From contig CAVRAZ010000013.1 in the NCBI GenBank assembly GCA_963719135.1, positions 168,455 to 232,454 on the forward strand: a stretch of 64,000 nt of DNA, read 5' to 3'. Below are positions 55,908 to 64,000 of the stretch, in pieces. The position numbers and the translations under genes were made by a program. The number at the start of each line of letters is the position of its first letter. The stretch's first letter is position 1. The notes below the pieces were generated by a model, which saw only the letters and a program-made list of their open reading frames with translations, made no database searches and was not told the origin of the DNA. Source of the DNA: CAVRAZ01 sp963719135 (GTDB lineage Bacteria; Pseudomonadota; Gammaproteobacteria; DSM-19610).

Positions 55908-57224
55908 GTGACACAGAAAACGATTCGGTTTGTGGTGGAGCCGGGTGGATGTCTGCGCGGACGCGCGCGCGTGCCCGGCGACAAATCCATATCCCACCGT
56001 GCCATCGTGCTGGGTGCGCTGGCCGACGGGGTGACCCGCGTGCGCGGATTTCTGGAAGGTGACGACAGCCTTGCGACGCTGAAGGCGTTCTCCGCCATGG
56101 GCGTGCGGATCGACGGGCCGGATCGGGGCAATGTCACCGTGCACGGCGTCGGGTTGGACGGCCTGAAGGCGCCAACCGGCCCGCTCGACCTGGGCAATTC
56201 CGGTACTTCGATGCGCCTGCTGTCCGGCGTGCTCGCCGGCCAGTCCTTCGACTCCGAACTGGTGGGCGACAAATCGCTGATGGGGCGCCCCATGCGGCGT
56301 GTGACCGAACCGCTTGGACGCATGGGCGCGCGAATCGATACCACGCCGGCGGGGACTGCGCCGCTGCGGATACACGGCGGGCAGACGTTGCGCGGGGTCA
56401 GTTACGCGATGCCGGTGGCCAGCGCGCAGGTGAAGTCTTCGCTGCTGCTGGCCGGGCTCTATGCCCGCGGGCGTACCTGTGTCAGCGAACCCGCACCGAC
56501 GCGCGACCACACCGAGCGCATGCTGAACAGCATGGGCTATCGGGTGGCGCATGAGGATCAGTGGATCTGTGTCGAAGGCGGCGGCCGGTTGAGCGCCACC
56601 GATATCGATGTGCCCACCGATATCTCGTCGGCCGCGTTCTTCCTGGTGGGAGCCGCGGTCGCGCCGGAGTCGGAACTGGTGTTGGAGCACGTCGGCATCA
56701 ATCCGACGCGCACGGGTGTGCTGGACATTCTCGGGCGCATGGGCGCCGACATCCGCCTGGAGCGTGAACGCGAGTGCGGCGGCGAACCGGTAGCCGACGT
56801 CGTCATTCGATCCACGGGACTGAAGGGGATCGAGATTCCTACGGAGCTGGTACCGCTGGCGATCGATGAATTTCCCGCGCTCTTTGTCGCGGCCGCCTGT
56901 GCCGAGGGTACGACGGTCCTGACCGGCGCCGAGGAATTGCGGGTCAAGGAGAGCGACCGCATTCAAGTGATGGCCGAGGGGTTGCAACGGCTCGGTATCG
57001 ATGCCCGGCCTACACCGGACGGTCTCGTCATCGAGGGCGGGCGGTTGCAGGGCGGTTCGGTCGACAGCCACGGCGACCACCGCATTGCCATGGCGTTCGC
57101 GATGGCCGGTTTGCGCGCGACGGGCGCCATCGAAATCCAGGATTGCGCCAACGTCAGCACATCGTTCCCCGGCTTTATGGAATTGGCGTCGGCCTGTGGC
57201 CTGATGATCCGGTCGGTGATATGA
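55908..57224 (+). CDS. aroA: EPSP synthase AroA
   Basis: 438 residues from GTG 55908. Motifs: VPGDKSISHRAIVLGALA, LGNSGTSMRLLSGVLAGQ, SAQVKSSLLLAGLYARG, DEFPALFVAAACAEG and KESDRIQVMAEGL. Joins shikimate 3-phosphate and phosphoenolpyruvate. The GlyAsnSerGlyThr loop and the SAQVKS segment match class II (glyphosate-tolerant-type) enzymes. Overlaps cmk by 4 bp. Confidence 0.96.
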   Translation: MTQKTIRFVVEPGGCLRGRARVPGDKSISHRAIVLGALADGVTRVRGFLEGDDSLATLKAFSAMGVRIDGPDRGNVTVHGVGLDGLKAPTGPLDLGNSGTSMRLLSGVLAGQSFDSELVGDKSLMGRPMRRVTEPLGRMGARIDTTPAGTAPLRIHGGQTLRGVSYAMPVASAQVKSSLLLAGLYARGRTCVSEPAPTRDHTERMLNSMGYRVAHEDQWICVEGGGRLSATDIDVPTDISSAAFFLVGAAVAPESELVLEHVGINPTRTGVLDILGRMGADIRLERERECGGEPVADVVIRSTGLKGIEIPTELVPLAIDEFPALFVAAACAEGTTVLTGAEELRVKESDRIQVMAEGLQRLGIDARPTPDGLVIEGGRLQGGSVDSHGDHRIAMAFAMAGLRATGAIEIQDCANVSTSFPGFMELASACGLMIRSVI

Positions 57225-57913
57225 GCGGCAGGCTGGCCGACGGTGTCCCGGTTGTCACGGTCGATGGTCCAAGCGGATCGGGCAAGGGCACGATCAGCCG
57301 ACTGCTGGCGCGTGAGTTGCGGTTTCACTTTCTGGACAGCGGCGCGCTCTATCGTGTGCTGGCTCTGGCGGCGCACCGCCGGGGCATTCCGGAGGAAGAC
57401 GAGGCGCACCTGGCCGAGCTGGCGTCGCAACTCGATGTCCGGTTCCCGTCCGACGCCTGCGATGAGCAGGTGATGCTCGATGGTCAGGACGTCAACAGGG
57501 CCATCAGGACCGAGGCGGCCGGCGCCGGCGCGTCGCGCGTGGCGGTGCTGCCTGCCGTGAGAACAGCGTTGCTTGGGTTGCAGCGAAGTTTCGCCCAGGC
57601 GCCTGGCCTGGTCGCGGACGGCCGCGACATGGGCACCGTCGTGTTTCCCACCGCCAGCGCCAAAGTGTACCTGACCGCAAGCTCAGAAGAAAGAGCAAGA
57701 AGACGTGTCAAGCAATTGAAAAAAAATAATATTGAATGCGATTACGACGTGATTCTGCAGGACATTCGCGCCCGCGACAGGCGCGACAGTCAGAGGTCAG
57801 TCGCACCGCTCAAACCCGCCACAGACGCGCAAATCATCGATACCACCGGCATCGGAATCGACGAGGTGATGATGCTGGTCGGGGATTTTGTGAAAAATCA
57901 GCTAATTCAGTGA
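57221..57913 (+). CDS. cmk: cytidylate kinase Cmk
   Basis: 230 residues from ATG 57221 (ATGA overlap with aroA); the frame opens earlier but the upstream part is not conserved. P-loop VDGPSGSGKGTISRLLA, FLDSGALYRVLALAA, GLVADGRDMGTVVFP and the lid segment RDRRDSQRSVAPLKPA. Phosphorylates CMP and dCMP. Its 3' end leads directly to the rpsA promoter. Confidence 0.96.
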   Translation: MSGRLADGVPVVTVDGPSGSGKGTISRLLARELRFHFLDSGALYRVLALAAHRRGIPEEDEAHLAELASQLDVRFPSDACDEQVMLDGQDVNRAIRTEAAGAGASRVAVLPAVRTALLGLQRSFAQAPGLVADGRDMGTVVFPTASAKVYLTASSEERARRRVKQLKKNNIECDYDVILQDIRARDRRDSQRSVAPLKPATDAQIIDTTGIGIDEVMMLVGDFVKNQLIQ

Positions 57914-57932
57914 TTTCCAGATTTGCTTCAGC

Positions 57933-57938
57933 TATAAT
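57933..57938 (+). promoter_or_regulatory. probable -10 element of the rpsA promoter
   Basis: Perfect TATAAT, 20 bp after the cmk stop and 140 bp before the rpsA start. The -35 region (TGATTT at 57911-57916, 16-bp spacing) is weak. Transcription would start near 57945 and run through the hairpin at 57956-57990. Confidence 0.55.
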
Positions 57939-57955
57939 GGCAGTTCCGTAAGGTG

Positions 57956-57990
57956 CGGCGCCGGGTGAGTGACGGCGCCGGTTTTCTTTT
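57956..57990 (+). terminator. terminator-like hairpin in the rpsA leader
   Basis: CGGCGCCG at 57956-57963 and again at 57973-57980 form an 8-bp stem with a 9-base loop, followed by GTTTTCTTTT. It can end cmk-operon transcripts, but it also lies downstream of the TATAAT promoter, so rpsA mRNA itself must pass it. That position fits an attenuator. Confidence 0.65.
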
Positions 57991-58078
57991 AATCATCAAC
58001 GAAAGTCCGTGGCGGACGTCAGACGGCCGCGCGGAAATCGAAATGCCGTTCTTGACGACGGCAAGGAATGTTTCACCC

Positions 58079-59756
58079 ATGACCGAGAGTTTTGCCGAAT
58101 TATTTGAACAAAGTCTTGTAAACAAAGAAATGCGTCCGGGCACCATCGTGACCGGCACGGTCGTCGACATCCAGCAGGATGCGGTGGTCGTCAACGCGGG
58201 GCTCAAGTCGGAGGGGATCATCCCCATTGAACAGTTCTTCAACAGTCTGGGTGAACTCGAGGTAAAGATCGGCGACCCGGTCGAGGTATCGCTCGATGCG
58301 GTGGAAGACGGCTTCGGCGCCACCCGGCTGTCGCGCGAAAAAGCCAAGCGCGCCCAGGTCTGGAAGCACCTGGAAAAAGCCTACGAGGCGGGCGAAGTCG
58401 TCAAGGGACTGATCAGCGGCAAGGTCAAGGGTGGCTTCACGGTCGACATCGAGGATATCCGCGCGTTTCTGCCCGGGTCGCTGGTAGACGTGCGACCGGT
58501 GCGCGACACGACCTATCTCGAAGGCAAGGAACTCGAATTCAAGGTCATCAAACTGGATCAGCGCCGTAACAACGTCGTGGTTTCGCGCCGCGCCGTGGTG
58601 GAAACCGAGTCGAGCGCCGAACGCGAAGCGCTGCTGGAAAATCTGCAGGAAGGCGCCGTCGTCAAGGGCATCGTCAAGAACCTGACCGATTACGGTGTGT
58701 TCGTCGATCTTGGCGGCATCGACGGTCTGCTGCACATCACCGATATGGCCTGGAAACGCGTCAAGCATCCGTCCGAGATTGTTTCCGTGGGTGACGAACT
58801 CGAAGTCAAGGTGCTCAAGTTCGACCGCGAGCGCAACCGCGTGTCGCTGGGTCTGAAACAGTTGGGTCAGGATCCGTGGGCGGATTCTGGCGCGCCGCTA
58901 TCCCGAGAACACCCGCCTGTTCGGCAAGGTCACCAACATCGCCGACTATGGTTGTTTTGTGGAAATCGAAGACGGTGTCGAGGGCTTGGTGCACGTGTCC
59001 GAAATGGACTGGACCAACAAGAATGTCAACCCCGCCAAGGTGGTCCACGTCGGCCAGGAAGTCGAGGTCATGGTGCTGGACATCGACGAGGAGCGCCGCC
59101 GTATCTCGCTGGGTATGAAGCAGTGCCACGCCAACCCCTGGGAGGAGTTCTCGGCGACCCACAACAAGGGTGATCACGTTAAGGGCGTCATCAAGTCCAT
59201 CACCGATTTCGGCATCTTCATAGGGCTGGACGGCAATATCGACGGCCTGGTCCACCTGTCCGACATCTCCTGGAACGAGGATGGGGAAGAGGCCGTCCGC
59301 AACTACAAGAAGGGCGAGGAGATCGAGGCCGTGGTCCTGGCCGTGGACGCCGAGCGAGAGCGTATTTCGCTGGGGATCAAACAGATGGAGAAGGATCCCT
59401 TCTCCAATTTTTCCGCCGGGAACGCTAAAGGAAGTGTGGTCAAGGGCGTTATTAGGGAAGTCGACGCCAAGGCGGCCGTGGTCGATCTGGGGGACGGCGT
59501 GGAGGGTATCCTGCGTGCCTCCGAACTGGCCCGCGACCGTGTAGAGGATGCCCGTACCGTACTTTCGGTGGGACAGGAAATCGAGGCGAAGTTCATGGGC
59601 GTCGACCGGAAAAACCGTACAGTGATGCTTTCGATCAAGGCCAAGGACAGCGACGAAGAGGCGGCTGCGATTCAGGAGTTCAGCCGTGGAGCGGCTCCTG
59701 CCGGGACCAAACTTGGCGACGTATTGAAGGGACAGCTGGAGAACAATGGAGACTGA
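58079..59756 (+). CDS. rpsA: 30S ribosomal protein S1, with a one-base frameshift at 58885
   Basis: ATG 58079 (MTESFAELFEQSLVNKEMRPG, in two parts). Six S1 RNA-binding repeats are present over the two frames, e.g. GTIVTGTVVDIQQDAVVVN, GAVVKGIVKNLTDYGVFVDL and GDHVKGVIKSITDFGIFIGL. After GQDPWAD the frame runs into SGAPLSRE; deleting one T of GATTCTGG at 58884-58886 gives the expected LARRYPENTRLFGKVTN and joins the frame ending at 59756. Full length is about 558 residues. S1 is essential, so an assembly indel is the likely cause. Confidence 0.95.
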
Positions 59757-59841
59757 GTCAGGGAATTTGGTTCCATTGTAACGGACTTTGAGTCGATAAC
59801 CGGGCGGCCACGGGGCCGCCTGCCGAACCGGGGAAAGGATA

Positions 59842-60189
59842 ATGACCAAATCTGAGTTGATTGAATTGCTGGCAATGAAGAACAGTCATCTCAACCATAA
59901 GGATGTGGAACTGGCGGTCAAGAGTCTGCTGGAGCAAATGAGCCAGTCGTTGTCGACCGGCCAACGCATCGAGATTCGCGGTTTTGGCAGTTTTTCGCTT
60001 CACTACCGTCCGCCACGCATGGGCCGCAATCCGAAGACCGGCGATTCCGTTGCCCTGGCTGCCAAATATGTTCCGCACTTCAAGCCGGGCAAGGAGCTGC
60101 GTGAGCGGGTTAATATCGACGAGGATGGTCCTGAACCGCGGCAGCCCGCGGGGATTCAACGGTACGAGTCTGTCGGTGGAGACAACTAG
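59842..60189 (+). CDS. ihfB: integration host factor beta subunit IhfB
   Basis: 115 residues from ATG 59842 with GGAAAGGATA upstream. HU/IHF fold: MTKSELIELLA, EIRGFGSFSLHYRPPRMGRNPKTGD (read as GFGSFSL and RMGRNPKTGD) with the DNA-intercalating Pro arm, and KYVPHFKPGKELRERVN. About 20 extra residues follow the usual end. It bends DNA, and sigma54 promoters such as those proposed near 17 kb commonly need it. Standard rpsA-ihfB order. Confidence 0.96.
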   Translation: MTKSELIELLAMKNSHLNHKDVELAVKSLLEQMSQSLSTGQRIEIRGFGSFSLHYRPPRMGRNPKTGDSVALAAKYVPHFKPGKELRERVNIDEDGPEPRQPAGIQRYESVGGDN

Positions 60190-60223
60190 CCGTCGAATCC
60201 GGCTGGTCTAACCGGGAACAAAG

Positions 60224-60254
60224 ACGGGGAGCGAATGCGCTCCCCGTTTTTTTT
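60224..60254 (+). terminator. Rho-independent terminator of ihfB
   Basis: Perfect 10-bp stem ACGGGGAGCG/CGCTCCCCGT with loop AATG, then a run of eight T ending at 60254. The group II intron begins at the next base. Confidence 0.92.
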
Positions 60255-60628
60255 GTGCGCCCAGCATGGGCGCGATCCTGGAGGTGGAAGTCCTCCCGTG
60301 AGTTGACCACAGCGAACGAAGCGAAGCGCAACTGCGTGAGGGCGACCGAGCGTGGGGAGGCAGCGTGGAGCGAAGCCGTGAGCCGATGGACAAGAACCGG
60401 ATATGAGGCGGTGCCGAGCAGGGCGAGCGGGCAAGAAATCGCGAAGCTCTCGTGGTCAAGGCTCAGGCGGCGTAAATCCGGCGGTTGTGCGGTGAAGGAT
60501 CGTGTTCTTACCTGGGGAGATCTCGCCTTATGCCTGAAAGGGCGACGGTAATAAAGCGGAGCGAGAAGTCAGCAGAGGCCATAGTAGCTGCAAGGCGAAG
60601 GGCCAAACGAGAAGGAGAGTCGAACGCC

Positions 60629-61438
60629 ATGTTGCTTGGCCATGCAAGGCATCAGAAGCCCGGGCAACCGGGGCGAACTGTCGGAGGGAAAGGTGAAGCC
60701 CGACCCGAAGCGTTTTGTGATGAAGCAGGGCTGGCGCGGCATGAACCGGACGGCTCGGGGCGAACTGACCTGCTTGGACAGGTGCTCGCGAGAGGGAACC
60801 TGGCCATGGCATGGAAACGTGTCAAGGCCAATCGAGGCAGTGCGGGGGTGGATGGGCTGACGATCCAGGCCACGGCCGAGTACCTCAAGACCCACTGGCC
60901 CCGGATCAGGGAGGCGCTGCTAAACGGTAGCTACCGGCCACAGCCGGTGCGCCGGGTGCAGATACCCAAATCCGGGGGCGGGCTACGGGAACTGGGGATA
61001 CCGACCGTGACGGATCGATTGATTCAGCAAGCCCTGCTGCAAGTCCTGCAACCGTTGATTGATCCGACGTTTTCCAATTACAGCTATGGCTTTAGGCCGG
61101 GCCGACGGGCGCATGATGCTGTGCTGACTGCACAGCGTTACGTGCAAGAAGGTTATCGGGTGGTTGTGGATGTGGATTTGGAGAAGTTCTTCGACCGGGT
61201 TAATCACGACGTGCTCATGGATCGGCTGGCCAGACGTATCGACGACAAGGCGGTACTGCGGCTGATACGGCGATATCTCAATGCGGGATTCATGGGTAAC
61301 GGTGTGGTCATGGAGCGATACGAGGGTACGCCGCAAGGTGGGCCGCTTTCGCCGCTGCTGGCCAATGTATTGCTGGACGAGGTGGACCGGGAACTGGAGC
61401 GACGTGGCCATCGGTTCGTGCGCTACGCTGACGACTGT
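60629..61438 (+). CDS. outer-intron reverse transcriptase/maturase, 5' exon
   Basis: 270 codons from ATG 60629, preceded by AAGGAGAG; upstream starts (60485, 60530) are possible. Group II RT motifs: LAMAWKRVKANRGSAGVDG, QIPKSGGGLRELGIPTVTDR, YGFRPGRRAHDAV, VDVDLEKFFDRVNHDVLM, GTPQGGPLSPLLANVLLDE and the catalytic FVRYADDC, where the exon ends at 61438. In the raw frame the gene then stops at 61465 inside the inner intron. The remainder is at 63355-63915. Confidence 0.88.
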
Positions 61439-63354
61439 GTGCCACGAGCACTGACTGCTGCGTAAGCATCGGTCAGTGCGTGTCGCACAAGTGATGAGGG
61501 TTTGGCCCCTCGGAGCCGCCTTGCAGGAGGAGGCTTCAAACCGCCACAAGCTGCGATGGTAAAGAGCCATGGTGGTGAGCGTTGTGGAAAAGGCAGGGCT
61601 TGACCCTGTCAGGTACGTACCACGGAGATGAACGTAAGTGAACCTTTGCTGACTTGTCGAAAGCGTAGGGATGTCGTCAAAACCGAGGGGTAGTCGTTAA
61701 CTCGGGATGAGTCTGGGGGACACCTGTTTACTGCCCAGATGGCGGCCGGCATGAAGAAGGCATGAACGTGGTACAGGCGCTTGTGTGGAACGTGGGAACC
61801 TGTCGCCTTGATGTTAAGGGAGAAGCTCAAGTAGAGATCCTGCGAGAGCCAGAGTACCAATGCAAGGCACAGGGGCGGATGGCCCCGTAGTAGTGTTGAA
61901 GGCGCTGTAATGGCGCTGGAGCGAAGGGGGTCAGTTACTCAGTTGGATTTGTAGGTCAACCGCACTGATCGGATCTTGCGCAGAGAGAGTGTTGAGCTGC
62001 CGACCGGTAAGTGATCGGGAGGAATTTATGGAAACAACAAAACCGTTCAAGATTTCCAAGCACGCAGTGATGCGCGCCTGGGAATTGGTAAAAGCCAACG
62101 ATGGCGCTGAAGGTGTCGATGGTGAAACGATAGAGCAATTTGAGTCCAAACTGAAGGGGAACCTTTATAAGCTGTGGAATCGGCTTTCTTCAGGGTCTTA
62201 CTTTCCGCCACCGACCCGAACGGTAGCGATACCGAAAAAGGACGGTGGAGAACGAAAGCTGGGTATTCCCTCTGTTTCCGACAGGGTGGCCCAGACGGTG
62301 GCCAAATTGTCGTTTGAGCCCTTGGTGGAGCCGTATTTTCTCGGCGACTCCTATGGCTACAGACCGGGTAAGTCAGCCCATCAGGCGTTGGCAGTCACGC
62401 GAGAGCGTTGCTGGCGCTATGACTGGGTTCTGGAGTTTGACATCCGCGGACTGTTCGACAACATTGATCATCACCTGTTGATGAAGGCGGTTAAACGGCA
62501 CACGGACAATCCCTGGCTTCTACTCTATATCGAGCGCTGGATTACAGCACCGGTACAGCAGTCAGATGGCAGTGTGGTTGCGCGTGTAAGAGGAGTACCC
62601 CAAGGCGGTGTGATCAGTCCAGTGCTGTCAAATCTGTTCATGCACTATGCCTTCGATGCGTGGATGGATCGGGAATATCCCGATTCGCCGTGGTGTCGAT
62701 ATGCTGATGATGGGCTTGCCCATTGTCGAACGCTGGCACAAGCGGAACAGCTGAGAGCGGCATTGGAGAAGCGGCTGCAGGACTGCGGCCTGGAGATGCA
62801 CCCGGTAAAGACGAAGATTGTGTACTGCAAGGATGAAGATAGGAGAGGGACTTATCCTGTGACGGGCTTTGACTTTCTGGGCTATACGTTTCGTGCCCGG
62901 CGATCAAAGAACAGGTGGGGAAAGTACTTCATCAACTTCAGCCCGGCGATGAGCAACAGTGCGGGAAAGGCAATCCGGCAGGAAGTGAGAAGCTGGCAAA
63001 TGCCCAAACGCAGTGACAAGTCCATCGAGGACCTGTCACTGATGTTCGGAGCCAAGATACAGGGTTGGATCAACTATTATGGTCGTTTCTATCGTTCCCA
63101 GATGTACATGACACTCAGGCACATCAACTCCAAACTGGTGTGGTGGGCAATGCGGAAGTTCAAGAAGCTGAAACGTCATCGGCGACGTGCTGAGCACTGG
63201 CTGGGACGAGTGGCGAAGAACTTTCCGTCAATGTTCCCACACTGGCGGATGGGTTTGTTGCCGACGGTTGGGTAACGGGAGCGCAGTGAGTCGAGAGGTT
63301 CATGCTGCGTTCTGCGAGAGGCCGAGGGTGAGATTCCCTCAGCCTACTCTCCGC
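61439..63354 (+). mobile_element. inner group II intron inserted in the outer intron's reverse transcriptase gene
   Basis: 1916 bp. It begins GUGCCACGAG at 61439. Domain V at 63279-63312 folds canonically: 8-bp stem GAGCGCAG/CTGCGTTC with AGC triad, a 2-base bulge, a 6-bp upper stem and a GAGA tetraloop. Domain VI (63314-63354) pairs TGCG-AGAG-GGC with GCC-CTCT-CGCA, leaving a bulged A at 63345 eight bases from the end, the branch-point geometry. Excision at 61438/63355 joins TGT to AATGTG and restores the outer reading frame. It encodes its own reverse transcriptase. Confidence 0.88.
62028..63275 (+). CDS. ltrA: inner-intron reverse transcriptase/maturase
   Basis: 415 residues from ATG 62028 with GGGAGGAATTT upstream; the longer frame from 61989 lies in intron structure. 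RT motifs: AWELVKANDGAEGVDGETIE, AIPKKDGGERKLGIPSVSDR, YGYRPGKSAHQAL, EFDIRGLFDNIDHHLLM, GVPQGGVISPVLSNLFMH and the catalytic CRYADDG. A thumb/maturase X domain follows (GFDFLGYTFRAR, IQGWINYYGRF). No HNH endonuclease domain. It differs clearly from the outer enzyme, so the two introns belong to different lineages. Confidence 0.93.
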   Translation: METTKPFKISKHAVMRAWELVKANDGAEGVDGETIEQFESKLKGNLYKLWNRLSSGSYFPPPTRTVAIPKKDGGERKLGIPSVSDRVAQTVAKLSFEPLVEPYFLGDSYGYRPGKSAHQALAVTRERCWRYDWVLEFDIRGLFDNIDHHLLMKAVKRHTDNPWLLLYIERWITAPVQQSDGSVVARVRGVPQGGVISPVLSNLFMHYAFDAWMDREYPDSPWCRYADDGLAHCRTLAQAEQLRAALEKRLQDCGLEMHPVKTKIVYCKDEDRRGTYPVTGFDFLGYTFRARRSKNRWGKYFINFSPAMSNSAGKAIRQEVRSWQMPKRSDKSIEDLSLMFGAKIQGWINYYGRFYRSQMYMTLRHINSKLVWWAMRKFKKLKRHRRRAEHWLGRVAKNFPSMFPHWRMGLLPTVG

Positions 63355-63915
63355 AATGTGTATGTGCGCAGTCAGAAGGCAGGCGAGCGTGTCCTCAATG
63401 GCTTGCGGAAGCACTACGACCGGCTTCACCTGAAGGTGAACGAAACCAAGACCGCGATAGCGAGCGCTTTTGGCCGCAAGTTTCTCGGCTACTGCCTGTG
63501 GCGGTCGGCTGGAGACGGGGTTAAATACGCAGTCGCGGGTACGGCGAAGGCCGCTTTCAAACGGCGCATTCGGCAGATCACTCGCCGGACATGTGGGCGC
63601 AGCCTGAACGAAGTGGCGGAAGAGTTGCGGCGTTATGTGCCGGGCTGGAAGGCCTATTTCAAATTGGCACAGACGCCAAAGATATTCCGTCAACTGGATG
63701 AATGGTTGCGGCACCGCCTGCGTGCTTTGCAGCTCAAGCATTGGCGACGGGGTACGACCGTGTATCGGGAGTTACGGGCCTTGGGTGCGAGTTCGGACCA
63801 AGCGGCACGAGTGGCGGGTAATGCCCGTCGCTGGTGGCGCAACAGCCGCATGGAGTTGAACCGGATCATGCCTATTGCCTACTTCGATCGTCTCGGCGTC
63901 CCCCGACTCTCATGA
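63355..63915 (+). CDS. outer-intron reverse transcriptase/maturase, 3' exon
   Basis: 186 codons in frame with the 5' exon after removal of 61439-63354. It starts NVYVRSQKAGERV, which directly follows YADDC in this RT family, then ASAFGRKFLGYCLW, the maturase X domain (CGRSLNEVAEELRRYVPGW, YFKLAQTPKIFRQLDEWLR) and ends RLGVPRLS at 63915, 12 bp before domain V. The joined protein has about 456 residues with complete RT and X domains and no endonuclease. Confidence 0.88.
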   Translation, partial: NVYVRSQKAGERVLNGLRKHYDRLHLKVNETKTAIASAFGRKFLGYCLWRSAGDGVKYAVAGTAKAAFKRRIRQITRRTCGRSLNEVAEELRRYVPGWKAYFKLAQTPKIFRQLDEWLRHRLRALQLKHWRRGTTVYRELRALGASSDQAARVAGNARRWWRNSRMELNRIMPIAYFDRLGVPRLS

Positions 63916-64000
63916 CCTCAACTCCTCGAACCGCCCGGTGCGGACCCGCATGCCGGGTGGTGTGGGAGGGGCTCGGTCAGGTATCCTGACCGCCCCTATC

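Larger units (their letters stand above)
60255..64000 (+). mobile_element. outer group II intron, class C type, behind the ihfB terminator (3' end at window edge)
   Basis: It starts GUGCGCCCAGCAUGGGCGC, close to the 5' end of class C introns, and lies directly after a terminator stem and T run, the usual class C target. Domain V is 63928-63963: a 9-bp stem ACCGCCCGG/CCGGGTGGT, a UG bulge and a short upper stem, with CGC as the catalytic triad typical of class C. Domain VI (GGTCAGG/CCTGACC hairpin, then GCCCCTATC) reaches 64000, so the 3' junction is at or just past the window end. The encoded reverse transcriptase lacks an endonuclease domain. A second intron is inserted in it. Confidence 0.85.

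Noticed and set aside
55104..57080. 658-codon minus-strand open frame
   Set aside because: Antisense to tyrA and aroA, both well supported.
61439..61600. Truncated reverse transcriptase as a plain pseudogene
   Set aside because: The frame is interrupted exactly at a group II intron boundary and resumes at the 3' boundary, so it is a split gene, not a decayed one.

Overview
The window comes from a GC-rich gammaproteobacterium, probably a respiratory or chemolithotrophic one. The evidence is the gene order mtnA-gyrA-serC-serA-pheA-hisC-tyrA-aroA-cmk-rpsA-ihfB, the mtaD-ubiG-gph and yciK genes, a complete System I cytochrome c maturation operon (ccmABCDEFGHI), oxyR, a DsrC/TusE-like protein and IHF. 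No rRNA or tRNA gene, CRISPR array or phage module was recognised.

Layout. 1-1295 is the 5' part of a SNF2-family helicase gene leaving the window. 2.1-8.7 kb is a mixed region: methyltransferase-like protein, NYN nuclease, TusE-like protein, small membrane and Cys-repeat proteins, transglutaminase, SRAP protein, and oxyR divergent from a thioredoxin. 8.7-16.8 kb, on the minus strand, is one tight operon: a TPR-like anchor, a b-type-cytochrome-like membrane protein, a 21-haem and a 30-haem c-type cytochrome, a small membrane-anchored protein and an outer-membrane SPOR/TPR/beta-barrel protein. Divergent from it lie a ferredoxin-flavoprotein and a Sel1/ankyrin protein, then the whole ccm operon (20.9-27.9 kb) and a sigma54-type activator (28.3 kb). 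I read 8.7-29.7 kb as one candidate locus for long-range, possibly extracellular, electron transfer, supplied by its own cytochrome maturation machinery and perhaps controlled by sigma54 and an FNR-type regulator.

29.7-45.3 kb holds housekeeping and accessory genes: rhodanese, a YbjQ pair with an M48 protease and a CDP-archaeol-synthase-like protein, phosphoesterase, flavoprotein, diguanylate cyclase, two-thioredoxin lipoprotein, yciK, an HpnD-like protein that has lost its Asp-rich motifs, rmuC, a glycosyltransferase with a PAP2 phosphatase, gph, ubiG and mtaD. Two intergenic elements here carry related long inverted repeats. 45.4-60.2 kb holds an OmpA-like gene, mtnA, and the gyrA-to-ihfB block for DNA topology, serine and aromatic amino acid synthesis, CMP kinase, ribosomal protein S1 and IHF.

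60.2-64 kb is a nested pair of group II introns. An outer group IIC-type intron sits directly behind the ihfB terminator. Its reverse transcriptase gene is split, just after the catalytic YADD codons, by a second complete group II intron with its own reverse transcriptase. Removing the inner intron in silico restores the outer reading frame exactly.

Five genes carry single-base frameshifts, including gyrA and rpsA, which should be essential. This pattern points to residual indel errors in the assembly, and apparent fusions or truncations here should be read in that light.
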